Shown here in pieces: positions 1 through 9,140 of a stretch of 64,000 bases of DNA. A program made the translations under genes and the position numbers. Numbering within the stretch: the first letter of the stretch is position 1; each line of letters opens with the position of its first letter. Source of the stretch: Caldicellulosiruptor naganoensis (lineage in GTDB: Bacteria; Bacillota; Thermoanaerobacteria; Caldicellulosiruptorales; Caldicellulosiruptoraceae); contig NZ_CP113864.1 in NCBI RefSeq assembly GCF_026914285.1, positions 2,232,501 to 2,296,500 on the forward strand. Reading direction: 5' to 3'. The notes beneath the pieces were generated by a model. The model made no database searches. It was not told where the DNA came from and saw nothing but the letters and a program-made list of their open reading frames with translations.

Positions 1-533
1 TTTTCAGCAATTAAAATGCGCTGTGGTATTTTGAATGACCTTTTCTTTTTTAAAAATAGCATGTGCCCTTCAAAGTTTAAATTTAAGTATATCCTATGAA
101 CTGTTTGGTTTATTCCGGCTGATTTAAATTCTGATTGCCAATCATATGAAACTGCTGATATATACAACACATGGCCTTTCAAGGAAGGACCGAACTGATT
201 AAAGAAGATGGTCTTGAAAATGTAGCCTAATTTAAATTCCACTACAACAGGAGTATTCTTGCTTATTTTTTGATTTATCAGCAAAATCCAGCTTGATATA
301 ACCTTATTTGAATAAATGGTGTCAATCTTGATAAAGGATGTACCTTTGTTTTTTTTTCAAACTTCACAATATCATCATATTCAACCCGTTGATGCTGTAA
401 AACTTGCAAAACTGAATAATTTGTTATCTCTGTTATTTTCTGTTTTACTCTATCTTCAAATGCATCTATTAACATATTTTCGATCCAATTTGAAATTATA
501 ATAGCAAAAATTATCAAAATTGAGATCAAAAAA
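1..533 (-). pseudogene. yunB: YunB-like sporulation protein, main body of an IS-split gene
   Basis: Read on the minus strand, this encodes the body of a YunB-type sporulation protein and runs off the left edge of the window. A membrane segment (LISILIIFAIIISNW) comes first. The family's conserved block around KSAGINQTVHRIYL lies near positions 75-150. YunB is known from Bacillus as a mother-cell protein needed for normal sporulation. Two lesions are visible. The first codons are cut off at 533 by the IS element and reappear at 2333-2363. The frame also slips in a run of nine T (plus strand, 349-357): YDDIVKFEKK before it and GTSFIKIDTIYSNKV after it lie in different frames, and one extra base joins them. 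The slip may be a sequencing error, but the insertion is real in this sequence. Confidence 0.75.
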
Positions 534-574
534 GAGGCTGTCTAAAAAGATGAGGTGACAGCCTCTTTATTTTT
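534..574 (+). terminator. Hairpin plus T-run at the left IS end
   Basis: GAGGCTGTC (534-542) pairs with GACAGCCTC (557-565) and is followed by TTTATTTTT on the plus strand. It overlaps the left terminal repeat of the IS. It probably shields the transposase gene from read-through transcription, a common device in insertion sequences. Confidence 0.6.
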
Positions 575-641
575 ACTGTATTTACATTGTAAGATATTTA
601 TGATATAATATCTCAGAAATGATTACATAAGGAGGATTAAT

Positions 642-2159
642 ATGCCACGCAAACATGATAAAATAGTCTTCAAAGAATATAACCCCAACCAATTAATAAT
701 GCCAATCGACCCTGAAGCCTTTATCCCTCAAACTCATCTAGTAAGAGCAATCGATAAAATCATTGATAAAATAGATATCTCAACCATAGTAGAGAAATAC
801 AAAGGTGGTGGGACTTCCAGCTACCATCCTTTGATGCTTTTGAAAGTACTTATCTATGCTTACATACAGGGGATATACTCTTCAAGAAAGATAGCAAAAG
901 CACTTCAAGAGAATATAACCTTTATGTGGCTTTCAAAACTTCAAACCCCTGATTTCAGAACTATCAATAGATTCAGAAAAGAGATAATAGGTGATTGCAT
1001 TGAAGAGATTTTCGCACAAGTTATTGAACTTCTTGTAAAACTGGGGTATGTAAACTTTGAGTATTACTACCTTGACGGGACAAAGATTGAAGCAAATGCG
1101 AACAAGTATACATTTGTATGGGCAAGAAGTACAAGAACATACAAAAAGAAATTAAGAGAAAAAGTAAGAGAAATTCTTAATGAAATAGAGAGGATAAATG
1201 AGGAAGAAGACAGAATTCTTGGCGAGTTGGATGTCAATTTAGAAGCTGATTATGATAGCCAAGAGCTTGAACAAAAAGTTGAAGAACTCTCCCAAAAGAT
1301 AGCAGAAGCTAACTTTGGGAGCAAAAGGAAAGAAAGGAGAGTGAAAAAGCTTGTAAAAACTCTCCAAAACAACTGCGTATTAAGACTCAAGAAATATGAG
1401 TCTTATGAGCAGATCTTAAATGGCAGGAATAGTTTTTCAAAAACAGACAATGATGCCACATTTATGAGGATGAAGGATGACCATATGAAAAATGGGATGC
1501 TAAAACCCGGGTATAATGTACAAATCGGCACACAGAACCGATTTGTCATAGGTTTTAGCATCCACCAAAGTCCCACAGACACTGTCTGTCTAAAGGAACA
1601 CCTTGAGCTTGTGACGAAGATAACAGGTTTCATGCCAAAGAACATTGTAGCAGACAGTGGCTATGGGTCTGAAGAAAACTACCTTCATCTGAAAGAATGT
1701 GGCATAAATAGCTACATTAAGTATAACACATTTGACTTGGAACAGACAAGAAGATTTAAGAAGGATATTTTCAATGTAAGGAACTGGGAGTACATAGCTG
1801 AAGAAGATGCATATATTTGTCCTGCTGGTAAGAAGGTGAAATACTTATATCCGAAGATAAGTGCAAATGAGAGAGGATTTGTAAGTTATGAGAAGGTATA
1901 TCAATGTGAAGATATTTGTAATGGTTGTGAACACAGAGAAAAATGTTATAAAGGTAAGAGATGGAAGAAGAGATTTAGTATAAGACCGAGGTTAGAGAAA
2001 TTGAAGGAAGAGGTGAGGCAAAGGCTGTTAAGTAGAGAAGGCGAAGAGATTTACGAAAAAAGGAAGATAGAAGTTGAGACAGTATTTGGGATAATAAAGA
2101 ACAATAAAGGGTTTAGGAGATTCCTGCTCAGGGGTATGAAGGGTGTGAAGCTAAAGTAG
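642..2159 (+). CDS. IS1182-family transposase, C-terminus cut by an amber codon
   Basis: A DDE transposase of 505 residues. The N-terminal part has the IS1182 pattern (HLVRAIDKIIDKID, then YHPLMLLKVLIYAY and a region resembling SSRKIAKALQENITFMWL). The catalytic core follows, including YYYLDGTKIEANANK and VADSGYGSEENY. A cysteine cluster (CEDICNGCEHREKC) lies near residue 425. The ATG has AAGGAGG upstream (630-637). The reading frame stops at TAG 2157-2159, but the same frame continues as SLVCIAYNIERLAKIIIGG, which is the usual C-terminal block of the family. The TAG stands where a tryptophan would be typical. Roughly 20 conserved residues are therefore lost or read through, and activity is uncertain. 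Confidence 0.85.
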   Translation: MPRKHDKIVFKEYNPNQLIMPIDPEAFIPQTHLVRAIDKIIDKIDISTIVEKYKGGGTSSYHPLMLLKVLIYAYIQGIYSSRKIAKALQENITFMWLSKLQTPDFRTINRFRKEIIGDCIEEIFAQVIELLVKLGYVNFEYYYLDGTKIEANANKYTFVWARSTRTYKKKLREKVREILNEIERINEEEDRILGELDVNLEADYDSQELEQKVEELSQKIAEANFGSKRKERRVKKLVKTLQNNCVLRLKKYESYEQILNGRNSFSKTDNDATFMRMKDDHMKNGMLKPGYNVQIGTQNRFVIGFSIHQSPTDTVCLKEHLELVTKITGFMPKNIVADSGYGSEENYLHLKECGINSYIKYNTFDLEQTRRFKKDIFNVRNWEYIAEEDAYICPAGKKVKYLYPKISANERGFVSYEKVYQCEDICNGCEHREKCYKGKRWKKRFSIRPRLEKLKEEVRQRLLSREGEEIYEKRKIEVETVFGIIKNNKGFRRFLLRGMKGVKLK

Positions 2160-2212
2160 AGTTTGGTTTGTATTGCCTATAACATAGAAAGATTGGCGAA
2201 GATAATAATAGG

Positions 2213-2250
2213 GGGTTGGGGCAAAATTGCCAGCCAACCCTCTTGCTTTT
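2213..2250 (+). terminator. Terminator after the IS1182 transposase gene
   Basis: GGGTTGG (2213-2219) pairs with CCAACCC (2234-2240), and TCTTGCTTTTT follows. It lies inside the element, downstream of the transposase stop and before the right terminal repeat. Confidence 0.55.
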
Positions 2251-2332
2251 TACTGCATAGTTCAATATTAACATTAAATACCATCAAATGCTTGATTTTG
2301 GTTATTAAAAATTATTGTTTTTGGACAGCCTC

Positions 2333-2363
2333 GTCTGCGCTTTTTGTAGCCATATAACCTCAT
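2333..2363 (-). pseudogene. yunB: First codons of the IS-split yunB-like gene
   Basis: On the minus strand an ATG at 2361-2363 starts MRLYGYKKRR, a short basic N-terminus, and the IS begins right after it. Joining this to the sequence at 533 gives a basic start followed by the membrane segment seen there, as expected for YunB. A direct join is one base out of frame at a T run. The gene follows the guanylyltransferase gene on the same strand, about 65 bp downstream. Confidence 0.6.
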
Positions 2364-2428
2364 CTTGAAAAAGCCTCTTTTTTTCTATATTAAGTTTATG
2401 CACCTTTGCTTTGTCTGATTACCATAGT

Positions 2429-3483
2429 TTACAAGAATCTTTTGTACTTTTCATTCAAGGCTATCCCTTGAATTATATCCTTGATTTCTTTTTCTTTGGA
2501 TTTATGACATATCAAGATTGCATCTTCAACTGACACTAAGATAATGTCTTTAAGACCAAGTGCCATTACAAATTTGTCAGAAAATATTATGCAATTTCTT
2601 GATTCATTTACAATAGCTTCTGCCTTTATGACATTGTCGTTCTCATCTTTTCTTAAAATCCTTTCAAAAGCGCTCCAAGTTCCAACATCGTCCCATTCAA
2701 ACTCAGAAAGACACACAACAAGCTTTCTTGTCTTTTCCATAATTGCCTTGTCAACAGAATTTTTTCAAGAAATCTGTAAGCTTTTCTCAGTTCATCTATA
2801 TAGTTGTCGCCAGCAACAGCTGAAAATATCCTCATGAAAACTTCATAGTAATGTGGCATATATCTTTTTAGTTCTTTTAGAAAACTTGAGACCTTGAAAA
2901 CATAGATTCCACTATTCCAAAGATACCCTGATTTTACCAAATACATTGCTTTTTTACTATCCGGCTTTTCCACAAATCTTTCTGCAAAAAATACATCTTC
3001 TCCTATCTTTTCTCCTCTTTTTATATATCCATAGTTTGTCTCTGGCCTTGTAGGAGTGATGCCAAAACATACAATGTGGCCTTTTTTAGCAAGTTCATAT
3101 CCTTTTTTAATTGCAGCCTCAAACTTTTCTAAATTGGATATAAAATGGTCTGAAGGAAATACGCCCAATACGCTTTCAGGGTCTTTTTTTAAGAATGTGG
3201 ACACATACTAAAGCAATGCAAGCAAGAGTTTCTTTTTGTTCTGGTTCAAATATCAAATTTTCATCTTTTACATGTGGCAGTAAAAGCTTCAGATGACTTC
3301 TATAGTTTATATGGGTGACTATGAAAATTCTCTCTGGCGGGATGATCTTTTTTACTCTGTCGTACGTCATTTCTAAAAAACTTTTGTCACCAAACAATTT
3401 AAAAATTGTTTTGGAAAAGATTTTCTGCTTTTTGACCAAAGTCTGAGCCCACTACCTCCAGACAATATACAAGCATACTCCAT
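2429..3483 (-). pseudogene. manC: Mannose-1-phosphate guanylyltransferase, frame broken three times
   Basis: This gene makes GDP-mannose from mannose-1-phosphate and GTP for glycan synthesis. The start codon is the ATG at 3481-3483 (MEYACILSGGSGLRLW). It carries the nucleotidyltransferase signature GGSGLRLWSKSRKSFPKQF; the family usually has GGxGxRLWPxSR. Later blocks are FPSDHF, ETNYGYIKRGE, FVEKPD, LWNSGIYVF and EWDDVGTWSAFERI, giving about 350 residues, the normal length. The frame changes near 3395 (TTT/AAA run), 3187 (run of seven T, plus strand) and 2760 (run of six T). At each point one added or removed base restores the known family sequence, which points to homopolymer errors. It starts 8 bp after the unknown gene upstream, so they may be co-transcribed. 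Confidence 0.85.
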
Positions 3484-3490
3484 AACCTTT

Positions 3491-4549
3491 TTATTCTTCC
3501 TTTTCTATGAGCTCTAAGGTCATCTTAAAGTAACCTTCCTTGCCCTCTATGACCTTTCCATCTTTTGTGACAAACTCAGAAAATCCAAACGCCTTTGCCT
3601 TCTTTTCCGCATCCTCCGAATACTCACCTGGCACCAAAATTTCTATTCTGTCTTTTTTCTTCTTCGACCGCTTATATCCAATTACCAAATACCCTTGATC
3701 TGAGACAAGTTTGAATACAAATGGATTGGAAATTACATATAAAAACGGATGTAGATTTGAAAGTCTAAGGATATTCTTTTTGTCAACTTTTACCCATTTT
3801 ACTTTGTCATCAGAGAAAGGTTCAAATTTTTCACAAGCTTCTTTTAAATCTTCAAATATTCTCTTCCATACTCTCTTTTCGCCAAATTTTAAAATACAAT
3901 AGTTTTTCTCAAGATCAGGAAGGGTATCTTCCATTTTGTCTACTTCTTCAATGCCGCCTTCTTTTTCTCTTTCGTTTTCTATCTTCTTAATCTCTTTTTC
4001 ATTGTCTTCAAATATCTCTGGAAGGCTTTTTCTTTCTTCTGGAATGCATTCTAAATTTAAATTGTTACTGACTGAAAGAGTCCTCTCATCTGCTTCAATT
4101 TTCAAATCCTCCAAATGAGTATTTCCAGCATCAAGTATAGCCTTCTCTTTTTCGCACTCAGAATTGGTATTTAAATTGTCCTCTGGTGTATGTTCTTTGA
4201 AGTTCAGACCTTCAGCTGCGAAGTCTTGGCCTGATGACAGCTTGTCAATTTCACTTTTTTCGTCTTTTTTGCCTTCTTTTCTCTTGCCTTCATCAATCTT
4301 CTGCAAAACATCCTTTTCCATTGTATAAAGGTCATTTTCCTCAATACTTCCAATCAGAAGAATTTTTCTCTTGCCTTTTTTCTCCTTTGCCACTGCAAAG
4401 CCTACTATTTCTTTCAGCTGATAACCTGAACCAAACAAATTAAATCTGCTTGTTGAAAGGAGCTGGAAAATTACACCTTTTTGCGGTTTTTGAAGGTGGC
4501 ACAAGAACACAGGGAAAAACCTATCAGACCTTTTTACAACGCCCATCAA
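3491..4549 (-). CDS. Unknown protein with a long charged middle region
   Basis: I do not recognise the family. The 352 residues have three parts: a compact N-terminal region rich in strand-like stretches (about 1-70), a very acidic and lysine-rich low-complexity linker (about 75-210), and a C-terminal globular part (about 215-350) containing YLVIGYKRSKKKKDRIEILVP (interrupted by charged residues) and FGFSEFVTKDGKV. The start chosen is ATG 4549 with GAGGAAAG about ten bases upstream. The same frame stays open to TAG 4646-4648. Beyond that it continues as plausible protein (RVVVILKGIEEKG) up to a TTG at 4711, so the true gene may be longer with an internal amber. It lies between pckG and manC on the same strand. 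Confidence 0.6.
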   Translation of the reverse strand: MMGVVKRSDRFFPVFLCHLQKPQKGVIFQLLSTSRFNLFGSGYQLKEIVGFAVAKEKKGKRKILLIGSIEENDLYTMEKDVLQKIDEGKRKEGKKDEKSEIDKLSSGQDFAAEGLNFKEHTPEDNLNTNSECEKEKAILDAGNTHLEDLKIEADERTLSVSNNLNLECIPEERKSLPEIFEDNEKEIKKIENEREKEGGIEEVDKMEDTLPDLEKNYCILKFGEKRVWKRIFEDLKEACEKFEPFSDDKVKWVKVDKKNILRLSNLHPFLYVISNPFVFKLVSDQGYLVIGYKRSKKKKDRIEILVPGEYSEDAEKKAKAFGFSEFVTKDGKVIEGKEGYFKMTLELIEKEE

Positions 4550-4707
4550 AACTATTCTTTCCTCTGTCTCTTCAATTCCTTGCAGAACAACCTCTAAATC
4601 TACAGTATCTACAATCGCTTGAATCTTGACATACCCGAAAGGAATCTATCCTTTTTCCTCAATTCCTTTTAATATCACAACAACTCTTGTAAATGCTGAG
4701 TTTGTTA

Positions 4708-4761
4708 GCAAAACAAAAGACCTCCTTCATACCCTTTGTATCAGTATATGAAGGAAGTCTT
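4708..4761 (-). terminator. Terminator after the PEP carboxykinase gene
   Basis: On the minus strand AAGACTTCCTTCATA (4761-4747) pairs with TATGAAGGAGGTCTT (4731-4717), matching 14 of 15 positions, and TTGTTTTG follows. The AGGAGG that looks like a ribosome binding site for the next frame is part of this stem. Confidence 0.75.
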
Positions 4762-4776
4762 GAGTTTGGTGATTGT

Positions 4777-6563
4777 TTACCTTGAAAGCCTTTGTTTTAG
4801 TTTTTCGTTCTCTTCAATGAGCTCACGTGGGAGTCTTTCTCCAAACTGGCTTAAAAACTGTCTTGCATCTTCTGCTTCCTTGAGCCACAGGTCTTTATCT
4901 ATCTCAAGAAGCTTTTCTACAGTTTCTTTGTCTATATCAAGACCTTCTAAGTAAAGGTCATCAACATATGGAACATAACCAATCGGTGTCTCTTTTGCTG
5001 GGACTTTCCCCTCACATCTTTCGATTATCCACTTGAGCACTCTCAAGTTCTCACCAAACCCAGGCCAGATGAACTTGCCATTTTCGTCTTGTCTAAACCA
5101 GTTCACATGGAAAGTCTTTGGAGGGTTTGGAATCTTCTTACCCATCTCAAGCCAGTGCGCAAAATAGTCTGCCATGTTATAGCCACAGAACGGAAGCATT
5201 GCCATCGGGTCGCGACGAACTACACCAACCTTGCCCATTGCAGCAGCAGTTGTTTCAGATGCCATTGTAGCACCGATATATACACCATGCTGCCAGTCAA
5301 ATGCCTCATAAACAAGTGGTGCAACCTTTGCACGTCTGCCACCAAATATTATTGCCGAAATGGGTACGCCCTTTGGATTTTCCCACTCCTTTGAAATTGA
5401 TGGACACTGGCTGGCAGGTGCTGTAAATCTTGCGTTCGGGTGCGCACCCTTTTCACTGCTGTCTTTTGTCTATGGTCTTCCAAGCCAGTCAATACCTCGC
5501 TCTGGCGGCTCTCCATCCATGCCTTCCCACCAAACTGTTCCATCTTCTTTTAAAAGAACATTTTGTATATATAGTATTTCTCTTTATTGTCTCCATTGCA
5601 TTCGGATTTGTCTTGTAGCTTGTGCCAAGAGCAACTCCAAAAAACCCTGCTTCAGGGTTGATAACCCGAAGCCTTCCATCCTCGCCTATTCTCATCCATG
5701 CAATGTCATCGCCAACAGTCCAAACTTTATATCCAAGCTTCTTGAGCGGCTCTGATGGAATTAGCATAGCAAGGTTTGTCTTTCCACACGCGCTTGGGAA
5801 CGCACCTGCGATGTATGTTACCTTACCGTTTGGGTCTTCAATTCCGACAATCAGCATGTGTTCTGCTATCCAGCCTTCTTTTTCCCCAAGTAGCTTGCAA
5901 TTCTGAGTGCAAAACATTTTTTAGAAAGGATGACATTACCACCATATCCTGAGTTTACGCTCATGATGGTGTTGTCCTGTGGAAAGTGACAAATGTATCT
6001 TTTCTATGGATCAAGTGTTGCTTTTGAGTGAAGTCCTTTTACAAAGTCAGGAGAAGAGCCAAGATGTCTTAGCGCAACATCGCCAATTCTTGCTATAATT
6101 CTTAAATTTAGTACAACATAGATGCTGTCTGTAAGCTAGATTCCCACTTTTGAATATGGTGAGTTAGCAGGTCCCATCAAATATGGAACAACATACATTG
6201 TTCGACCTTTCATGGAACCGTCAAAAAGTGAGTAGAGCATCTTGTAAGCCTCATTTGGGTCCATCCAGTTGTTTGTTTGACCTGCCTCTTCTTTTGTTGG
6301 AGTGCAGATAAATGTCCTGTCTTCAACCCTTGCAACATCGCTCGGATGTGTTCTGTAAGATAACACCCTGGAAGCTTTTCCTGGTTGAGCTCCATCAGCT
6401 CCCCCGTCTGAAGAGCTTCTTTAATGAGCTTCTCTTTTTCCTCTTCAGATCCATCTATCCAGACAATCTTGTCTGGCTTTGTAATCCTTGCCATCTCGTC
6501 AATCCATTGATACACGGATGGATGTAAGTTCACCTCTACCACCTTTTCTCCACCACCTTGCAA
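4777..6563 (-). pseudogene. pckG: Phosphoenolpyruvate carboxykinase (GTP), heavily disrupted
   Basis: GTP-type PEPCK converts oxaloacetate and GTP to PEP, GDP and CO2. The recognisable blocks in order are [27 protein letters not shown], the P-loop [60 protein letters not shown], and RRDPMAMLPFCGYNMADYF near the C-terminus. The frame shifts near 6375, 5905 (GGGGAAAAAG) and 5550 (AAAA). In-frame TAG codons stand at 6136-6138, 6004-6006 and 5470-5472, at positions where relatives carry Glu, Glu and Trp. The start is uncertain among TTG 6563, GTG 6542 and GTG 6533, with AAGGTGGTGGAG just upstream. A good promoter remains, so decay is either recent or a sequencing artefact. Confidence 0.85.
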
Positions 6564-6595
6564 GTTTTATTCTGTACAATTGCAATTTGTGTTAT

Positions 6596-6625
6596 ATTAT
6601 ACCTTAACTTAACTGAAAATGTCAA
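6596..6625 (-). promoter_or_regulatory. Promoter of pckG
   Basis: Minus strand TTGACA (6625-6620), an 18-base spacer, then TATAAT (6601-6596). This is a near-consensus housekeeping promoter about 40 bases upstream of the pckG start region. Confidence 0.65.
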
Positions 6626-6705
6626 AATAAAAAATTAAGGCGATGTGTAAAAATGAAATTGTACATATCAATTGTTGCAAAGCCCTTTTTACTTGACTTA
6701 GAATT

Positions 6706-7545
6706 TTAAATTATATTTTTAAGTTCTTTGTAAAGTCTTACAAAATGGTCCAAACTCAAATCCTCTGCCCTCAAATTTTCCTGCAAAAAAGCCTTTTCTA
6801 ATACGTGCTTTAGTTCTGCTTTTTCAATCCCAAGAGAATTTGAAAGAGAGTTCAAAATGGTCTTTCTTCGTGTAGAAAAACAGGCGTGAACTATCTTGAA
6901 AAACTTTTTCTCATCAACATCCGGAATATCTTCTTTGAAGGTTACCTTTAAAACAGTTGAGTCAACCTCAGGGCGTGGATAGAAGACGTTTTTGCTAACA
7001 TGAAAATAGTCTTCTACTTTGCAATAAAAGTTCATCGCAACTGTCAAAATACCATAGTCTTTTGAACCCGGTTTTGCTAAAAGTCTCTGTGCAACTTCCT
7101 TCTGAACCATAATTGTAAATGACTCTATATAATTTCTTTCCTCAAATAACTTGAACAGAATCTGTGAAGTTACATAATACGGTAGATTGCCAACAACACA
7201 GAGTTTTTGAGTACTTGTTAAATTTTTAACATTAAGTTTAAGAAAATCTTGGTTTATTATTTCTACATTTGAGAGATTCTGGCAAACCTCTTTTAAGACA
7301 TTCAAAATCTTTTTGTCAATCTCAACAGCGAAGACTTTTTTAGCTTTTTGAGAAAGAAATGTGGTCAAAGTGCCGGGGCCAGCCCCAATCTCCAAAACCT
7401 CTTTTTGATCAACCTCTGCAAGATTTATTATCTTTCTTACAATGTTTTCATCAATCAAAAAGTTTTGACCAAGTTTTTTATTTGGCTTAAGACTATATTT
7501 TTCAAGAAGTGAAAGAAGCTCAGAAATTGTAATGGTACTCTCCAC
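6706..7545 (-). CDS. rsmA: 16S rRNA (adenine1518/1519-N6)-dimethyltransferase
   Basis: RsmA (KsgA) dimethylates two adjacent adenines in helix 45 of 16S rRNA during small-subunit assembly. The 279 residues are normal length. Motifs visible are LGQNFLIDENIV near the N-terminus, the SAM-binding EIGAGPGTLT, the acidic AVEIDKK, and the catalytic NLPYYVTSQI (family NLPY). The C-terminal helical part begins around RRKTILNSL. The GTG start has GGAG five bases before it. It is the only gene between the yajC terminator and the pckG promoter. Confidence 0.95.
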   Translation of the reverse strand: MESTITISELLSLLEKYSLKPNKKLGQNFLIDENIVRKIINLAEVDQKEVLEIGAGPGTLTTFLSQKAKKVFAVEIDKKILNVLKEVCQNLSNVEIINQDFLKLNVKNLTSTQKLCVVGNLPYYVTSQILFKLFEERNYIESFTIMVQKEVAQRLLAKPGSKDYGILTVAMNFYCKVEDYFHVSKNVFYPRPEVDSTVLKVTFKEDIPDVDEKKFFKIVHACFSTRRKTILNSLSNSLGIEKAELKHVLEKAFLQENLRAEDLSLDHFVRLYKELKNII

Positions 7546-7567
7546 TCCTTCTCCAAAAAATAAATCC

Positions 7568-7612
7568 TTTATCTAAAAATAAATGGCTCTGAAGCCAACA
7601 CTCTTCAGAACC
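7568..7612 (-). terminator. Terminator between yajC and rsmA
   Basis: On the minus strand GGTTCTGAAG (7612-7603) pairs with CTTCAGAGCC (7594-7585) and ATTTATTTTT follows. It closes the yajC transcript, so rsmA needs its own promoter or read-through. Confidence 0.7.
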
Positions 7613-7646
7613 ATTCTTCTTTTAGCTTATGGTATTTTTTTGCTCT

Positions 7647-8018
7647 TTAATCTCTTGGCTCAGCCTTCTTCAAAACTTCCTTTACAGCCCATTTATAAAC
7701 CTTTAGCTTTACCCTATCAGCCCCTACCTCAATTGTCAGAATGTCATCTTTGATATTCACAATCTTTCCAACAATCCCACCGTTTGTTACTATCTCATCA
7801 CCAACAATGAGTGAATTTATCATGTCTCTGAATTGTTTTTCTCTTCTTCGCTGCGGAAGGATTATAAAGATATAAAAGATAGCAAACATCAAAATCAACG
7901 GAAGAATAAGCTGGGTAAAGACTATCACCCAAGTCGCCCCTGCTGGCGCCTGATTCGATGAGTTTTGAGCGTTGTTCGTCGCAAAAGCTACTTCAAACAA
8001 AAGATTAAACAGTTTCAT
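7647..8018 (-). CDS. yajC: Preprotein translocase subunit YajC
   Basis: YajC is a small membrane protein that associates with SecDF and the Sec translocon. It has one N-terminal membrane segment (about residues 24-45, VIVFTQLILPLILMFAIFY) followed directly by PQRRREKQFRDM and a cytosolic beta-rich domain with GDEIVTNGGIVGKI, the family signature. The start is taken at ATG 8018 because AGGAGG lies about ten bases upstream; an earlier in-frame start nine codons back would place that site inside the gene. In many Firmicutes yajC sits beside tgt; here tgt is 6 kb away, with a glycosylation block between them. Confidence 0.93.
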   Translation of the reverse strand: MKLFNLLFEVAFATNNAQNSSNQAPAGATWVIVFTQLILPLILMFAIFYIFIILPQRRREKQFRDMINSLIVGDEIVTNGGIVGKIVNIKDDILTIEVGADRVKLKVYKWAVKEVLKKAEPRD

Positions 8019-8144
8019 AAAGTTCTTTTGCCTCCTATTTATCAATTTGATTTTTTAATCTAAAACTAACATAATAATATTATAATAGTTTTCAAAAAAA
8101 AGACAAGCACTTTTGAAAAGCATAAGGAGGGGAAGGTATAAGTT

Positions 8145-9140
8145 ATGCCAGCTTCAAATAACAGTCTCAAAATTGACAGACTTATCTCTGGTGGGGTTAT
8201 AACAAACTACTACTGCTCATCAAGGTGCAGGCATTGTCTTTACAACAGCTCACCTTCATGGAAAAAAGAGTATATAACTCCGCAGATGGCAGACAAGGTC
8301 TTTAAGACTTTAAAAAAGTTTGGAGTTTACTCTGTTCATATAGGCGGTGGTGAGCCTTTTTTGAATTTTGAAGGTCTTAAAAAGGTTGTAGAGAAGGCAA
8401 ATGAAAATAGGGTGTACATAGAGTACATTGAGACAAACGCATCATGGGTGGAAAATGAAAAAGAGGCAAAGCAAAAGCTAAAAGATCTAAAAAGCCTTGG
8501 AATAGAAACTATTTTGGTATCAATCAGTCCATTTCACAACGAATACATTCCACTCAAAAAAGTGTTAAAGCTAATAAACCTTTTAAAAGAAGTTGGGATT
8601 GAAATCTTTCCTTGGGTAGAAGGATTTTTGCCTGAGATAAAGAGATTTGATATTGAAAAAACACATCCCTTTTCAGAATACATAGATACCTTTGGAGAAA
8701 ACTATGTAAAATCGCTACCTTTGCGCTATTACCTTACATTAAATGGAAGGGCAATAAAAACCTTTGAAGAGTTCTTCCCAAAAAAGAGTGTTGATGAAAT
8801 AATAGAAAAGTCTTCTGCCTGCCATGAACTAAATAGCAAAACACATTTTCACATGGACCTATTTGGAAATTTTATTCCAAATCCATGTGTGGGATTTAAA
8901 ATTTCTATTGATGACTTGGGAAAAGATCTTGATAGCAAAAAGTACTTTTTTGTAAATATGCTCTACACAAAAGGTGTTCATGAGCTCTTCAGGTTTGCCC
9001 AAGAAAACTTTGGATACAAGCCTCAAAAGAGCTACCTTCACAAGTGCAGCCTGTGCTTTGATATAAGAAGGTTTTTGGTATTAGAGAAAAACGTAGAGGC
9101 ATTTGACCTTGGGCCAAGAGAGTTTTATGAACAGTATTGA
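8145..9140 (+). CDS. Radical SAM protein of unknown substrate
   Basis: The iron-sulfur motif is CSSRCRHC (residues 24-31, CX3CX2C), followed by VHIGGGEPFLNFEGL, the GGE motif that contacts SAM. The C-terminal part has extra cysteines, including CSLC near residue 303 and single ones at about 230 and 251, which could bind an auxiliary cluster. At 331 residues it is of ordinary size for a peptide- or small-molecule-modifying radical SAM enzyme. GGAAGG lies 8 bases before the ATG. No precursor peptide or partner is adjacent: yajC is divergent upstream and the next gene is convergent, overlapping by 16 bases. No function can be assigned. Confidence 0.85.
   Translation: MPASNNSLKIDRLISGGVITNYYCSSRCRHCLYNSSPSWKKEYITPQMADKVFKTLKKFGVYSVHIGGGEPFLNFEGLKKVVEKANENRVYIEYIETNASWVENEKEAKQKLKDLKSLGIETILVSISPFHNEYIPLKKVLKLINLLKEVGIEIFPWVEGFLPEIKRFDIEKTHPFSEYIDTFGENYVKSLPLRYYLTLNGRAIKTFEEFFPKKSVDEIIEKSSACHELNSKTHFHMDLFGNFIPNPCVGFKISIDDLGKDLDSKKYFFVNMLYTKGVHELFRFAQENFGYKPQKSYLHKCSLCFDIRRFLVLEKNVEAFDLGPREFYEQY

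Larger units (their letters stand above)
534..2332 (+). mobile_element. IS1182-family insertion sequence
   Basis: A complete element of 1,799 bp. Its terminal inverted repeats match at 14 of 15 bases: GAGGCTGTCTAAAAA at 534-548 and TTTTTGGACAGCCTC at 2318-2332. It carries one transposase gene on the plus strand. The left end also folds into a hairpin (GAGGCTGTC 534-542 with GACAGCCTC 557-565) followed by TTTATTTTT, which would stop transcription entering from outside. A second hairpin with a T-rich tail lies after the transposase gene at 2213-2250. I see no clear target duplication. It is inserted in a yunB-like gene in the opposite orientation. Confidence 0.85.

Noticed and set aside
523-2345. 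Target-site duplication around the IS1182 element
   Set aside because: The bases outside the two inverted repeats do not match each other.
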